Assembly: GCA_041655255.1 (NCBI GenBank)
Contig: JBBAFS010000041.1
Coordinates: 1 to 15,101, forward strand
Direction: 5' to 3'
DNA length: 15,101 nucleotides
Source of the DNA: JBBAFS01 sp041655255
Lineage (GTDB): Bacteria > Spirochaetota > Spirochaetia > Sphaerochaetales > Sphaerochaetaceae
The translations under genes and the position numbers were made by a program. Positions 7,023 to 14,896 of the stretch are shown here, piece by piece. The notes under the pieces were generated by a model. It was not told where the DNA came from and ran no database searches. It worked only from the letters and a program-made list of their open reading frames with translations. The first letter of the stretch is position 1; each line of letters begins with the position of its first letter.

Positions 7023-9134
7023 ATGTTTAAGAATAAGCTTTTAAGCCTGCTTATTTTCTGTTTGACTATCTCTCTTTTCACCATCTCGCTCTTTGCGGAT
7101 GCATTGGAAGAGGGAACTTACATTGTAAATCGAGATGGGACGGGAGACTTTGAGTCTTTTGAAGAAATCTCAGAAATATTGAGTATCGATGGTATTAACG
7201 GACCTGTAGTATTCAAGTTTGCTGCAGGAACTTATGAAGGGCCTTTCCAGCTCGAAAAAATAGTAGGTTCTTCTGAAGTAAACACTGTGACCTTTACTTC
7301 AGATGGATATGCTCCTACTGCAGTATTCACCAGGTCTACAGTCGCAAGCAATAACAAACATATTCTTCTGTTGTTAGCAACGAAAAACGTTATTCTCGAA
7401 AATCTTACCTTCAAGATAACAGCGGAAGTAAACGCTTGGGGAATCAATATAAGGAATAGAGCGGAAAACATCGTAATTAGGGGTTGTGTGTTTATAAGTG
7501 AGGCTGAAAGAAATGACACAAATGAGCATATCTTGATCTTAAATAGCGCATCTGACACCTATGCATACGGAAATCCTGGAAATAGCATAACAATTGAAGG
7601 GAATAGCTTTACTAATGGAAATATGGCTATATGTGTGAATGGGCAGGATAGCACTTATCTTACTGGAATCGTGATCCAGAACAATAAGTTTACTAACATA
7701 TTTAGATATGCTATGAGATTGATGTACTTAGATTCTTACAAAGTCAACGGTAACGTTATCGAGATGAATCCAGATGGTTATACAGAATCTTGTGCTATCA
7801 ACGTTCGTTCCTCTCAAGGTGGGTTTGAAATAATTGGTAATCGGATTATTAAAGCGAGAAGATTTGGTATTGAATTTGGCTATTATAGTACTTCAAGTCC
7901 TATCAGTAAATGTCATAATGATACAGGGGAGATGTCGATCGTTGCTAACAATATGATCGGTGGCGGCTTTACATACTCTTATGATTACGGTACTTATACA
8001 AGTGGTATCGTTGCCAACGCTGCAATTGAAAACGTCGCTTTCTACTACAACAGTATCAATATGGATCTGGAAACGGGGAACTTTACCCGTGCAGCAGCAA
8101 TCACTTTAGACAATGAATGGTCTTCTAATATTTCTAAAGACATTCGCATGGTAAACAACTCTTTTGCTTGTACAGGGGAAGGTGGAAATGGGCGAGCAGT
8201 TTACATTCGTAGTAGAAGCTCAGTCATTGAAATGGATTACAACAATTATTACACCAATACCTCCAAATTTGCCTACTATGGAGCCGAGGCGGGTAACCTT
8301 GCTACCTTGAGGGCGCTTGATGGTAAAAACTCTAATTCAATTGTTGGAGACCCGAAGTATCTTGGTCAGTTTGACCTCCACTCTTATGCTGCTCAGTTAA
8401 GTGGAATGGGTAAGCCTATTGCAGGGATAACTATTGATATTGATGGTGATGACAGAGATGCAACTAACCCTTGTATCGGCGCTGATGAGTATATTCCAAT
8501 GTTTGACCACGATATAGCCGTCATAGGGCTCACCGGTAACAACTTAACAAAAGTTGGTACTCCAGAGACTGTAAAGGTCAAAGTTCGTAACGAAGGTCGT
8601 ATCTGGCAACCGCAATATACGCTGTACTTAATGCGTGACACTGGCGAAACTCTTGCTACTTTAGAGGTAAACGAAATCTTATGGCAACAGGGTGATGAAG
8701 CTGAGCATGAGATGACTTGGGTACCAGTTGCTAAAGGTATACACAGACTTTACGCCTTAGTACATCTCGAAGGTGACGAAAATCACAATAACGACAGGTA
8801 TCCTGTTGGAAATACCTTCAACGTGATGGTACAGGATCTGACAGAGCTTCCACAGCCTCAAGTATCAATAACTGGTAATATGGGTGACTCTTCGGCAAAA
8901 ATCAGCTGGGAGCCAATTATTGGAGCTAACTCATATAAGGTATACGCTTCAAGTGATCCATTTGCCGAGAACTGGCCGCTATTTACCACTACAAGCAACA
9001 CCTTTGCCAACGTTGATTTACACTATGAGGGTATGTTATTCTTCCGAGTAATAGCTTCAACGGCTCAAACGCTTTTAGGTGATAACGATAGCGATTATTT
9101 AAAGGTAGAAGTACCACAACAGGATAGCAAATAA
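7023..9134 (+). CDS. Secreted beta-helix / CARDB-like / FN3-like protein, array copy 2
   Basis: Second tandem paralog, 703 residues, ATG with GGAGG at 7011-7015, 7 nt away. The signal peptide is MFKNK followed by a long hydrophobic core, with cleavage near SLFA-DALEEG. The beta-helix spans about 25-470 and shares its opening (NRDGTGDFESF, GPVVFKFAAGTYEGPF), the rung NNMIGGGFTY and the cap DIDGDDRDATNPCIGADEY with its neighbours. An insertion near residues 290-302 (YYSTSSPISKCHNDTGEM), absent from copy 1, marks a variable loop. The CARDB-like domain starts near 494 and the FN3-like domain near 609. From 8501 to 9000 the DNA differs from copy 3 at only 12 of 500 positions by hand count, while the N-terminal half is much more divergent. 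There is no sorting domain at the C-terminus (ends VPQQDSK). Probable envelope protein of unknown ligand; the fold assignments are firm only as classes. Confidence 0.9.
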   Translation: MFKNKLLSLLIFCLTISLFTISLFADALEEGTYIVNRDGTGDFESFEEISEILSIDGINGPVVFKFAAGTYEGPFQLEKIVGSSEVNTVTFTSDGYAPTAVFTRSTVASNNKHILLLLATKNVILENLTFKITAEVNAWGINIRNRAENIVIRGCVFISEAERNDTNEHILILNSASDTYAYGNPGNSITIEGNSFTNGNMAICVNGQDSTYLTGIVIQNNKFTNIFRYAMRLMYLDSYKVNGNVIEMNPDGYTESCAINVRSSQGGFEIIGNRIIKARRFGIEFGYYSTSSPISKCHNDTGEMSIVANNMIGGGFTYSYDYGTYTSGIVANAAIENVAFYYNSINMDLETGNFTRAAAITLDNEWSSNISKDIRMVNNSFACTGEGGNGRAVYIRSRSSVIEMDYNNYYTNTSKFAYYGAEAGNLATLRALDGKNSNSIVGDPKYLGQFDLHSYAAQLSGMGKPIAGITIDIDGDDRDATNPCIGADEYIPMFDHDIAVIGLTGNNLTKVGTPETVKVKVRNEGRIWQPQYTLYLMRDTGETLATLEVNEILWQQGDEAEHEMTWVPVAKGIHRLYALVHLEGDENHNNDRYPVGNTFNVMVQDLTELPQPQVSITGNMGDSSAKISWEPIIGANSYKVYASSDPFAENWPLFTTTSNTFANVDLHYEGMLFFRVIASTAQTLLGDNDSDYLKVEVPQQDSK
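8682..8881 (+). repeat. 200-bp perfect repeat, copy a (inside array gene 2)
   Basis: Every base is identical to 10938-11137, 2256 bp downstream. It encodes the second half of the CARDB-like domain and the linker into the FN3-like domain. Silent codon positions are identical too, whereas array gene 1 differs at many silent positions over the same segment. Confidence 0.9.
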
Positions 9135-9148
9135 TAATCTTTTTTTGC

Positions 9149-9192
9149 TCAATAGGCAGTTTGGCTAAAGAATTGGCTGAGCTGTCTATTGA
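9149..9192 (+). other. Hairpin in the 3' region of array gene 2
   Basis: TCAATAGGCAG (9149-9159) pairs with CTGTCTATTGA (9182-9192), extended inward by a weaker, G-U-rich stem around AAAGAATT. The right arm is shared with the hairpin at 6796-6831, while the left arm differs at pair-preserving positions. A run of seven T residues (9140-9146) lies before it, none after. Confidence 0.6.
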
Positions 9193-9210
9193 TTAGTAAT
9201 CCTTGTTACT

Positions 9211-9233
9211 CTGTAAGTGCAAACCTTGCTTTG
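9211..9233 (+). repeat. Decayed GTAGGGG repeat between array genes 2 and 3
   Basis: CTGTAAGTGCAAACCTTGCT aligns with CTGTAGGGGCAAGTCTTGCT at 6947-6966, but the attached hairpin is no longer perfect. It shows that the duplicated unit included the intergenic DNA, not only the gene. Confidence 0.5.
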
Positions 9234-9259
9234 ATTTTATAAGGCACGGGTTTAAAATA

Positions 9260-9274
9260 TTTTATAATATAAAA
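9260..9274. promoter_or_regulatory. A+T palindrome upstream of array gene 3
   Basis: TTTTATAATATAAAA is symmetrical around its centre and contains a perfect TATAAT at 9263-9268. It ends 2 bp before GGAGG (9277-9281) and 13 bp before the ATG. Spacing to the ribosome binding site is the same as for array gene 2. Confidence 0.45.
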
Positions 9275-9287
9275 CTGGAGGTACACT

Positions 9288-11390
9288 ATGCGTAAGAATA
9301 AGCTTTTAAGTCTGCTTATTTTCTGTCTAAGTATTTCTCTTTTCTCTATCTCACTTTTTGCAGATGCTCTTGAAGAGGGAACTTATGTTGTAAATTCTGA
9401 TGGATCTGGAGATTTTGAAACACTCCACGATGTGATTGAGATTTTGGAAACAGAGGGTATCAATGGACCGGTTGTGATAAAATTAGCTGCTGGGACATAT
9501 GAAGGGCCATTCACTCTAAACAAAATTAAAAACGCTTCCGAAGAAAACACTGTAACTATTACTTCGGAAGGCTACACCCCTTCCGCGATATTTACTCGTA
9601 CAAGTACTACAAGTGGTAACAGACAAATGTTTGTTTTAATTGGTACAAAGTATTTGATTCTGGAAAATCTGACTTTCAAGAATGTTTTGGATACCGATGT
9701 ATGGGGGCTTAACATCAGAGCCAGATCAGAGTTTGTTACCGTCAGAGGATGTACTTTCGTCAGTGAAGCTGAGAAAAGAAATAATGGCTATCATATTGTA
9801 GTAGTAAACAGTGCAAACAATACTTACGATGAGGGTCAGCCTGCACACAACTTAACCATTGAAGGGAATAGTTTCACCGATGGCTATTCAGCAATCAATA
9901 TTGTGGGTCAAGCAAGCACTTATCTAACAGGAATAAAGATTTTAAACAACAAAATATCTAATACTCACCTCAATGGTATGAGACTTCGTTATTTAGATGC
10001 GTTTGAAATCAGTGGTAACGTTATTGAGTTAGACCCTGATGGTAATGCAGAATCATACGGTATTCAAATTTGGCCATCAAAGGGTGGATTCCGTATGATG
10101 GGTAACCGTATATTTAAGGCACGCCGCTACGGTATTCAGTTTGGTTATTATAACTACAACTATGGTGGTGGAGATCTTAGCCACACCGATACTGGCGAAA
10201 TGGCTATAGTTGCGAACAATATGATTGGTGGCGGTTTTACTCATACATCAAGTAATGCTCCAGCAGGTGGTATTTCAGCTGTTGGTGGTATCCAGAACGT
10301 AGCGTTCTATTACAACAGCATTAACACTGATGTCGAGGCCGTTCAATGGTCAAGAGTAACTGCAATTCATATCACAGCTGCAGGCTCAAAAGATATTCGT
10401 TTAGTGAATAACTCATTTGCACATACAGGTGAAGGGGCTGACGCACTTGCCTTCTATATCGCTGACAAGAACTCTGTAGTAGAAATGGATTATAACAACT
10501 ACTATTGTAACTCGAATAAGTTTGGCTGGTTTGGGTCAGAAGTGGGTAACTTAGCAACGTTACAAGCTCTTAACTACACCCAAAACAGAAACTCAATTGT
10601 AGGGAATCCAAAGTATTTAAGCCAGTTTGATCTCCACTCATATGCTGCACAGTTAAGTGGAGTGGGTAGACCTATTGCAGGGATAACTGTTGATATTGAT
10701 GGTGATGATAGAGATGCAACTAACCCCTGCATCGGCGCCGATGAGTATACTCCAATGTTTGACCACGATATAGCTGTCATAGGGCTCACCGGTAACAACT
10801 TAACAAAAGTTGGTACTCCAGAGACTGTTAAGGTTAAAGTTCGTAACGAAGGGCGTATTTGGCAACCGCAATATACGCTGTACTTAATGCGTGACACTGG
10901 CGAAACTCTTGCTACTTTAGAGGTAAACGAAATTTTGTGGCAACAGGGTGATGAAGCTGAGCATGAGATGACTTGGGTACCAGTTGCTAAAGGTATACAC
11001 AGACTTTACGCCTTAGTACATCTCGAAGGTGACGAAAATCACAATAACGACAGGTATCCTGTTGGAAATACCTTCAACGTGATGGTACAGGATCTGACAG
11101 AGCTTCCACAGCCTCAAGTATCAATAACTGGTAATATTGGTGACTCTTCTGCAATAATCAGCTGGGAGCCAATTATTGGAGCTAACTCATATAAGGTATA
11201 CGCTTCAAGTGACCCATTTGCAGAGAACTGGCCGCTATTTACCACTACAAGCAACACCTTTGCTAACGTTGATATGCATTATGAAGGTATGTTATATTTT
11301 AGAGTAGTTGCCTCAACAGCTCAAACACTTTTAGGCGTCGATGAAGATGACTTTCTAAAGGTGAATGTTAGTGGAGAAATGAGTAAATAA
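9288..11390 (+). CDS. Secreted beta-helix / CARDB-like / FN3-like protein, array copy 3
   Basis: Third tandem paralog, 700 residues, ATG with GGAGG 6 nt upstream. The signal peptide MRKNK plus hydrophobic core is nearly the same as in copy 2. The beta-helix (about 25-470) begins NSDGSGDFETL and GPVVIKLAAGTYEGPF. Its variable loop near residues 286-300 is rich in tyrosine, asparagine and glycine (YYNYNYGGGDLSHTDTGEM). A cap DIDGDDRDATNPCIGADEY is followed by the CARDB-like domain from about 491 and the FN3-like domain from about 606, ending VSGEMSK without a T9SS sorting domain. Codons of the C-terminal third are almost identical to copy 2, whereas the beta-helix is roughly half identical at protein level by eye. 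It is the last gene of the array: a true terminator follows and the next gene is convergent. Function unknown; probably envelope binding or adhesion. Confidence 0.9.
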   Translation: MRKNKLLSLLIFCLSISLFSISLFADALEEGTYVVNSDGSGDFETLHDVIEILETEGINGPVVIKLAAGTYEGPFTLNKIKNASEENTVTITSEGYTPSAIFTRTSTTSGNRQMFVLIGTKYLILENLTFKNVLDTDVWGLNIRARSEFVTVRGCTFVSEAEKRNNGYHIVVVNSANNTYDEGQPAHNLTIEGNSFTDGYSAINIVGQASTYLTGIKILNNKISNTHLNGMRLRYLDAFEISGNVIELDPDGNAESYGIQIWPSKGGFRMMGNRIFKARRYGIQFGYYNYNYGGGDLSHTDTGEMAIVANNMIGGGFTHTSSNAPAGGISAVGGIQNVAFYYNSINTDVEAVQWSRVTAIHITAAGSKDIRLVNNSFAHTGEGADALAFYIADKNSVVEMDYNNYYCNSNKFGWFGSEVGNLATLQALNYTQNRNSIVGNPKYLSQFDLHSYAAQLSGVGRPIAGITVDIDGDDRDATNPCIGADEYTPMFDHDIAVIGLTGNNLTKVGTPETVKVKVRNEGRIWQPQYTLYLMRDTGETLATLEVNEILWQQGDEAEHEMTWVPVAKGIHRLYALVHLEGDENHNNDRYPVGNTFNVMVQDLTELPQPQVSITGNIGDSSAIISWEPIIGANSYKVYASSDPFAENWPLFTTTSNTFANVDMHYEGMLYFRVVASTAQTLLGVDEDDFLKVNVSGEMSK
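10938..11137 (+). repeat. 200-bp perfect repeat, copy b (inside array gene 3)
   Basis: Identical base for base to 8682-8881. Flanking identity falls gradually on the 5' side and sharply beyond about 11260 on the 3' side. Confidence 0.9.
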
Positions 11391-11410
11391 AACAGATTGA
11401 TTAAACTTCA

Positions 11411-11449
11411 AAGGCTGCACTCCCATCAACAGGGTGAGCAGCCTTTTTT
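11411..11449 (+). terminator. Intrinsic terminator of the array
   Basis: AAGGCTGC (11411-11418) pairs with GCAGCCTT (11438-11445). The stem extends inward by CTCCC with GGGTG, with two mismatches, and a run of six T residues (11444-11449) follows. It starts 21 nt after the stop of array gene 3, and may also limit readthrough from the convergent uvrA. Confidence 0.88.
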
Positions 11450-11516
11450 GTTTATGAACGAGTTACTTTTTGAGAGATGTTTTGAATATTATTGGTTGAT
11501 CTGAGGTGAGCTTAAC

Positions 11517-14345
11517 TTATGCCTTAAGATAAGGCTTTAAGAATTTACCAGTATAGGATTTTCTCTTCTTGATAATCTCTTCAGGTGTCCCTTCAGCGAT
11601 CAGAAAACCACCTTCATCACCACCCTCTGGGCCTAAGTCAATTATATAATCTGCACATTTTATAACGTCTAAGTTATGTTCTATAACTACGACACTATTT
11701 CCCATCGCGACGAGTCTTTGCAGCACTTTGATAAGCTTATTAATATCGTCGAAGTGGAGGCCCGTAGTGGGCTCATCGAGGATGTAGAGTGTTTTACCTG
11801 AGCTTGTTTTACTGAGCTCTCTTGAAAGCTTAATCCTTTGAGCTTCACCGCCTGACAGCGTAGTCGATTGCTGTCCGAGCTTCATATAGTCTAATCCAAC
11901 GTCTAACAGGGTGATTAGCTTCTGTTTAATTGAGGGGATATTTTCAAACAGCTCGTAAGCCTCTTGGACATCCATATTAAGGACGTCGGCGATATTCTTA
12001 TCTTTATAACGGACCTTTAAAGTTTCAGAGTTAAAGCGCTTCCCTTTGCATACTTCACAGGTGACAAATATGTCCGGCAAGAAATGCATTGAGATCTGTT
12101 TGACCCCTGCCCCTTCACACGCTTCGCAGCGACCACCTTTGACGTTGAAGGAGAACCTCCCCTCTTTATACCCTTTCATTTTAGAGGCTGGGAGCTCAGA
12201 AAAGAGCTTCCTTATTGGGTCAAATACTTTGGTGTAAGTAGCCGGGTTAGAGCGTGGCGTGCGCCCTATTGGCTGCTGATCGACAGCTATTACTTTGTCT
12301 ATATGCTCGTACCCCTCGACAGCTTTATATTTCCCTTCTCTTAGGTTGCTACGATTTAGAGTATTGGATAGGGCTGGGTATAGTATTTGATTGATTAGCG
12401 AGCTTTTACCGGAACCGGAAACACCTGTTACACAGGTGAAAAGGCCTACTGGGATACTAACGTTAATATTCTTTAGGTTGTTCTGTTGGGCTCCACTGAT
12501 CGTTATTTTACGCTCATCCACAGGTAGTCTTTTTTTCGGTATCGGGATAGTAAGTTTACGTGATAGATACTGGCCGGTTAGAGAGTTGGGGTTTTCAGAG
12601 ACCTCTTTCAGGTTACCTTCGGCGACGATCTCTCCGCCGTATACCCCTGCACGTGGACCGAAGTCATAAATCCTATCGGCAGCACGTATCATATCTTCAT
12701 CGTGTTCTACTACAAAGACGGTGTTACCTAAGTTTCTCAAATGTTCTAACATATGGATTAAACGGTTGTTATCACGTTGGTGTAGGCCGATACTCGGCTC
12801 ATCGAGGATATACATTACTCCAACTAATCCGCTCCCTATTTGACTGGCTAACCGGATACGTTGCGATTCGCCGCCTGAGAGTGTCGGGGCACTTCGGTCT
12901 AAGGTAAGATAGTGAAGCCCAACGTTAATGAGAAAAGAGAGGCGGTTGCTAATCTCTTTCAAAACCTCGGAGGCGATGATCCCTTTATTCCCTTCTAACA
13001 CGAGGTTATCGAAGAAAAGCTTCAGGTTAGAGACAGTTTTGTTGGAGAGGGTGACAATCGTCTCCTCGTTTAGGTAGACTGACTGAGCCTCCTTGATCAA
13101 TTTGTTGCCGTTACACTCTTTACAAGGTTTATCTGAAATGAACTGCAAATACCAGCGACGCATCCCCTCGGAAGTGGTTTCGTGCATACGTCTTTGAAAG
13201 CTTGGGATCACACCTTCGTATGTAGTGGTATATTCTCTTCGAGTATGATTGCTCTCCCAGATAGTTTTGATACGTCGCCCTTTAGATCCATACATTAAGA
13301 CCTGTTTAGCCTCATCGCTAAGCTCTTTCCAAGGGGTATGAAGAGAAAAGTCGAACGCTTTGGCAACATTCTTGAGAGTGGATAGGGTGAAGGAGTGTTT
13401 TTTCTCGTCAAGACGACCGTAGGGGACAATTGCACCATCCATCACGGATAAGTTCTCGTTCGGGATAAGTAGGTCAGGGTCAAACTCTAAAGTGTTACCT
13501 AAACCGTGACATACAGGGCACATACCTTGCGGACTGTTGAATGAAAAATGCTGAGGTGTTAGCTCCGGATAGCTAATTTCACAGTCGTTACAGGTGTTCA
13601 TTTCAGACATTATATCTGTATCATTTGTGTCAGCGTTGACGATTTTAATCAAGCCGTCTGATGCCCTGAGCGCAGTCTCAACAGAGTCGGTCAATCTTCC
13701 TCTAATTTCCTCTTTGATGACTAATCGGTCGACTACAATGTCAATATTATGTTTGCTCTTCTTGTCGAGCTTGATGTCTTCACTCAACTCCCTCATCTGA
13801 TCGTTAATCATCACCCTTACAAACCCCTCTTGTTTGACCCGCTCCAACTCATCCCTATGTTCTCCCTTGCGGTTTTGAACTATAGGGGCTAAAATAAGTA
13901 ACTTTGTGCCAACAGGTAGCCTCAAAATCTTGTCTACCATCTGGTCAATCGTCTGAGACGTTACTTCTTCGCCACACTGGTAACAACGTTGGACTCCAAC
14001 GCGAGCAAATAATACTCGCAAATAGTCATAAATCTCAGTTACCGTGCCAACTGTAGAGCGTGGGTTTTTACTGGCAGATTTCTGCTCGATGGAAATAGCA
14101 GGAGATAACCCTTCTATGAGGTCAACCCGTGGCTTTTCCATTTGATCGAGGAATTGTCGAGCGTAAGCAGAAAGGGATTCAACATAACGTCGCTGACCCT
14201 CTGCGTATAAAGTATCAAAAGCTAACGATGATTTACCAGAACCAGAAACTCCGGTAAAGACGATTAGCTTATTGCGTGGGATTATTAAGTCAATCCCCTT
14301 TAAGTTGTGTTCAGATGCACCTTTAATTACGATATATTCTTTCAT
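11517..14345 (-). CDS. uvrA: UvrABC excinuclease subunit A
   Basis: A 942-residue, full-length UvrA (the E. coli protein is 940). UvrA is the ATP-driven damage sensor of nucleotide excision repair in the cytoplasm; it scans DNA as a dimer, loads UvrB at lesions and leaves before UvrC cuts. Two ABC ATPase halves are visible. The first Walker A, GVSGSGKSS, is at 32-40, with signature LSGGESQ at 489-495 followed by YILDEPSIGLH. The second Walker A, GVSGSGKS, is at 641-648, with signature LSGGEAQ at 830-836 followed by YILDEPTTGLH. Both structural zinc modules are intact: C252, C255, C276, C279 and C740, C743, C763, C766. The start ATG gives the usual MKEYIVIKGASEHNLKGIDL opening; only a weak GTGG-like ribosome binding site precedes it. 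The gene stands alone, convergent with the beta-helix array, and no other uvr gene is in the window. Nothing is truncated or missing. Confidence 0.99.
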   Translation of the reverse strand: MKEYIVIKGASEHNLKGIDLIIPRNKLIVFTGVSGSGKSSLAFDTLYAEGQRRYVESLSAYARQFLDQMEKPRVDLIEGLSPAISIEQKSASKNPRSTVGTVTEIYDYLRVLFARVGVQRCYQCGEEVTSQTIDQMVDKILRLPVGTKLLILAPIVQNRKGEHRDELERVKQEGFVRVMINDQMRELSEDIKLDKKSKHNIDIVVDRLVIKEEIRGRLTDSVETALRASDGLIKIVNADTNDTDIMSEMNTCNDCEISYPELTPQHFSFNSPQGMCPVCHGLGNTLEFDPDLLIPNENLSVMDGAIVPYGRLDEKKHSFTLSTLKNVAKAFDFSLHTPWKELSDEAKQVLMYGSKGRRIKTIWESNHTRREYTTTYEGVIPSFQRRMHETTSEGMRRWYLQFISDKPCKECNGNKLIKEAQSVYLNEETIVTLSNKTVSNLKLFFDNLVLEGNKGIIASEVLKEISNRLSFLINVGLHYLTLDRSAPTLSGGESQRIRLASQIGSGLVGVMYILDEPSIGLHQRDNNRLIHMLEHLRNLGNTVFVVEHDEDMIRAADRIYDFGPRAGVYGGEIVAEGNLKEVSENPNSLTGQYLSRKLTIPIPKKRLPVDERKITISGAQQNNLKNINVSIPVGLFTCVTGVSGSGKSSLINQILYPALSNTLNRSNLREGKYKAVEGYEHIDKVIAVDQQPIGRTPRSNPATYTKVFDPIRKLFSELPASKMKGYKEGRFSFNVKGGRCEACEGAGVKQISMHFLPDIFVTCEVCKGKRFNSETLKVRYKDKNIADVLNMDVQEAYELFENIPSIKQKLITLLDVGLDYMKLGQQSTTLSGGEAQRIKLSRELSKTSSGKTLYILDEPTTGLHFDDINKLIKVLQRLVAMGNSVVVIEHNLDVIKCADYIIDLGPEGGDEGGFLIAEGTPEEIIKKRKSYTGKFLKPYLKA

Positions 14346-14362
14346 TTAGACCACTATGTTTT

Positions 14363-14377
14363 TTAGTTAAGAACTAA
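14363..14377 (-). promoter_or_regulatory. Palindrome upstream of uvrA
   Basis: TTAGTTAAGAACTAA is a perfect inverted repeat (arms TTAGTT / AACTAA, 3-bp centre), 18 bp before the uvrA start codon. Because uvrA is often in the SOS regulon, this could be a repressor site. It does not match the E. coli (CTGT-N8-ACAG) or Bacillus LexA boxes, and A+T-rich palindromes also arise by chance. Confidence 0.3.
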
Positions 14378-14435
14378 TAGCAAGACTTAGAATGCGAAGT
14401 ATGTCAAGTAAAAAAGGTGAGATTTATGAGCGAAA

Positions 14436-14452
14436 CACTATAAAAGTATCCA
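14436..14452 (+). repeat. 17-bp direct repeat, copy a
   Basis: CACTATAAAAGTATCCA, identical to 14880-14896, 444 bp away. A related TATAAAAGTAT string overlaps the palindrome near 4443-4453. Confidence 0.75.
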
Positions 14453-14642
14453 CCCCGTTTAAGCTCGCTGAGACTTGTAAGAACGTCGTCGATAATTAAT
14501 GGTAGCAGATCCAGAGTATTAGGTCAGTTCCTTTTCCCACGACTGCTTTGTAGTAAAAAGGTGAAGCTTTGTGCCCTACTTCTCGCAAAAAACGATGAAA
14601 TTACGTAAAGTGTTGCACAGTATAGCGAATCAAGGAGAAAGC

Positions 14643-14691
14643 AAGGAGTAACTCCGTAGGCGGACATGGGCCGGCTACGGTGTTACCCCTT
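14643..14691. repeat. Long imperfect palindrome / hairpin
   Basis: Arms 14643-14663 and 14671-14691 pair at 18 of 21 positions around a 7-nt loop (ACATGGG). The inner part, GTAGGCGG ... CCGGCTAC, resembles the GTAGGGG repeat family elsewhere in the window, but as a longer and more symmetrical form. No T tract follows on either strand. Confidence 0.75.
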
Positions 14692-14879
14692 ATGTCTTCA
14701 CTACCTGAGGGTTGTTTTCTTTAGCATGTTTGGTTATCTATAATCGTCAAGTGTAATATATTGTTACTCAGATTGCTATCCATCTCGTTCTGGAGTTTCT
14801 TTATTAAATAATGGACAACGAGGATTGAAAAAGTTTTGATGTAGTGATTCATTCAAGCTAATAGATGAAATGGAGACAC

Positions 14880-14896
14880 CACTATAAAAGTATCCA
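14880..14896 (+). repeat. 17-bp direct repeat, copy b
   Basis: Identical to 14436-14452. Shortly after it, GTTTGGTTATCT (near 14903) repeats a string found near 14728. Confidence 0.75.

Noticed and set aside
6812..7084. 90-codon minus-strand frame between array genes 1 and 2
   Set aside because: It runs through a hairpin arm, a repeat and the signal-peptide codons of array gene 2; no ribosome binding site.
8393..8641. Minus-strand frame also seen at 10574-10897 with a near-identical translation
   Set aside because: The similarity simply mirrors the duplicated C-terminal module on the opposite strand; it is antisense to real genes.
14363..14377. Classical LexA box before uvrA
   Set aside because: The palindrome fits neither the E. 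coli nor the Bacillus consensus; kept only as a low-confidence candidate operator.
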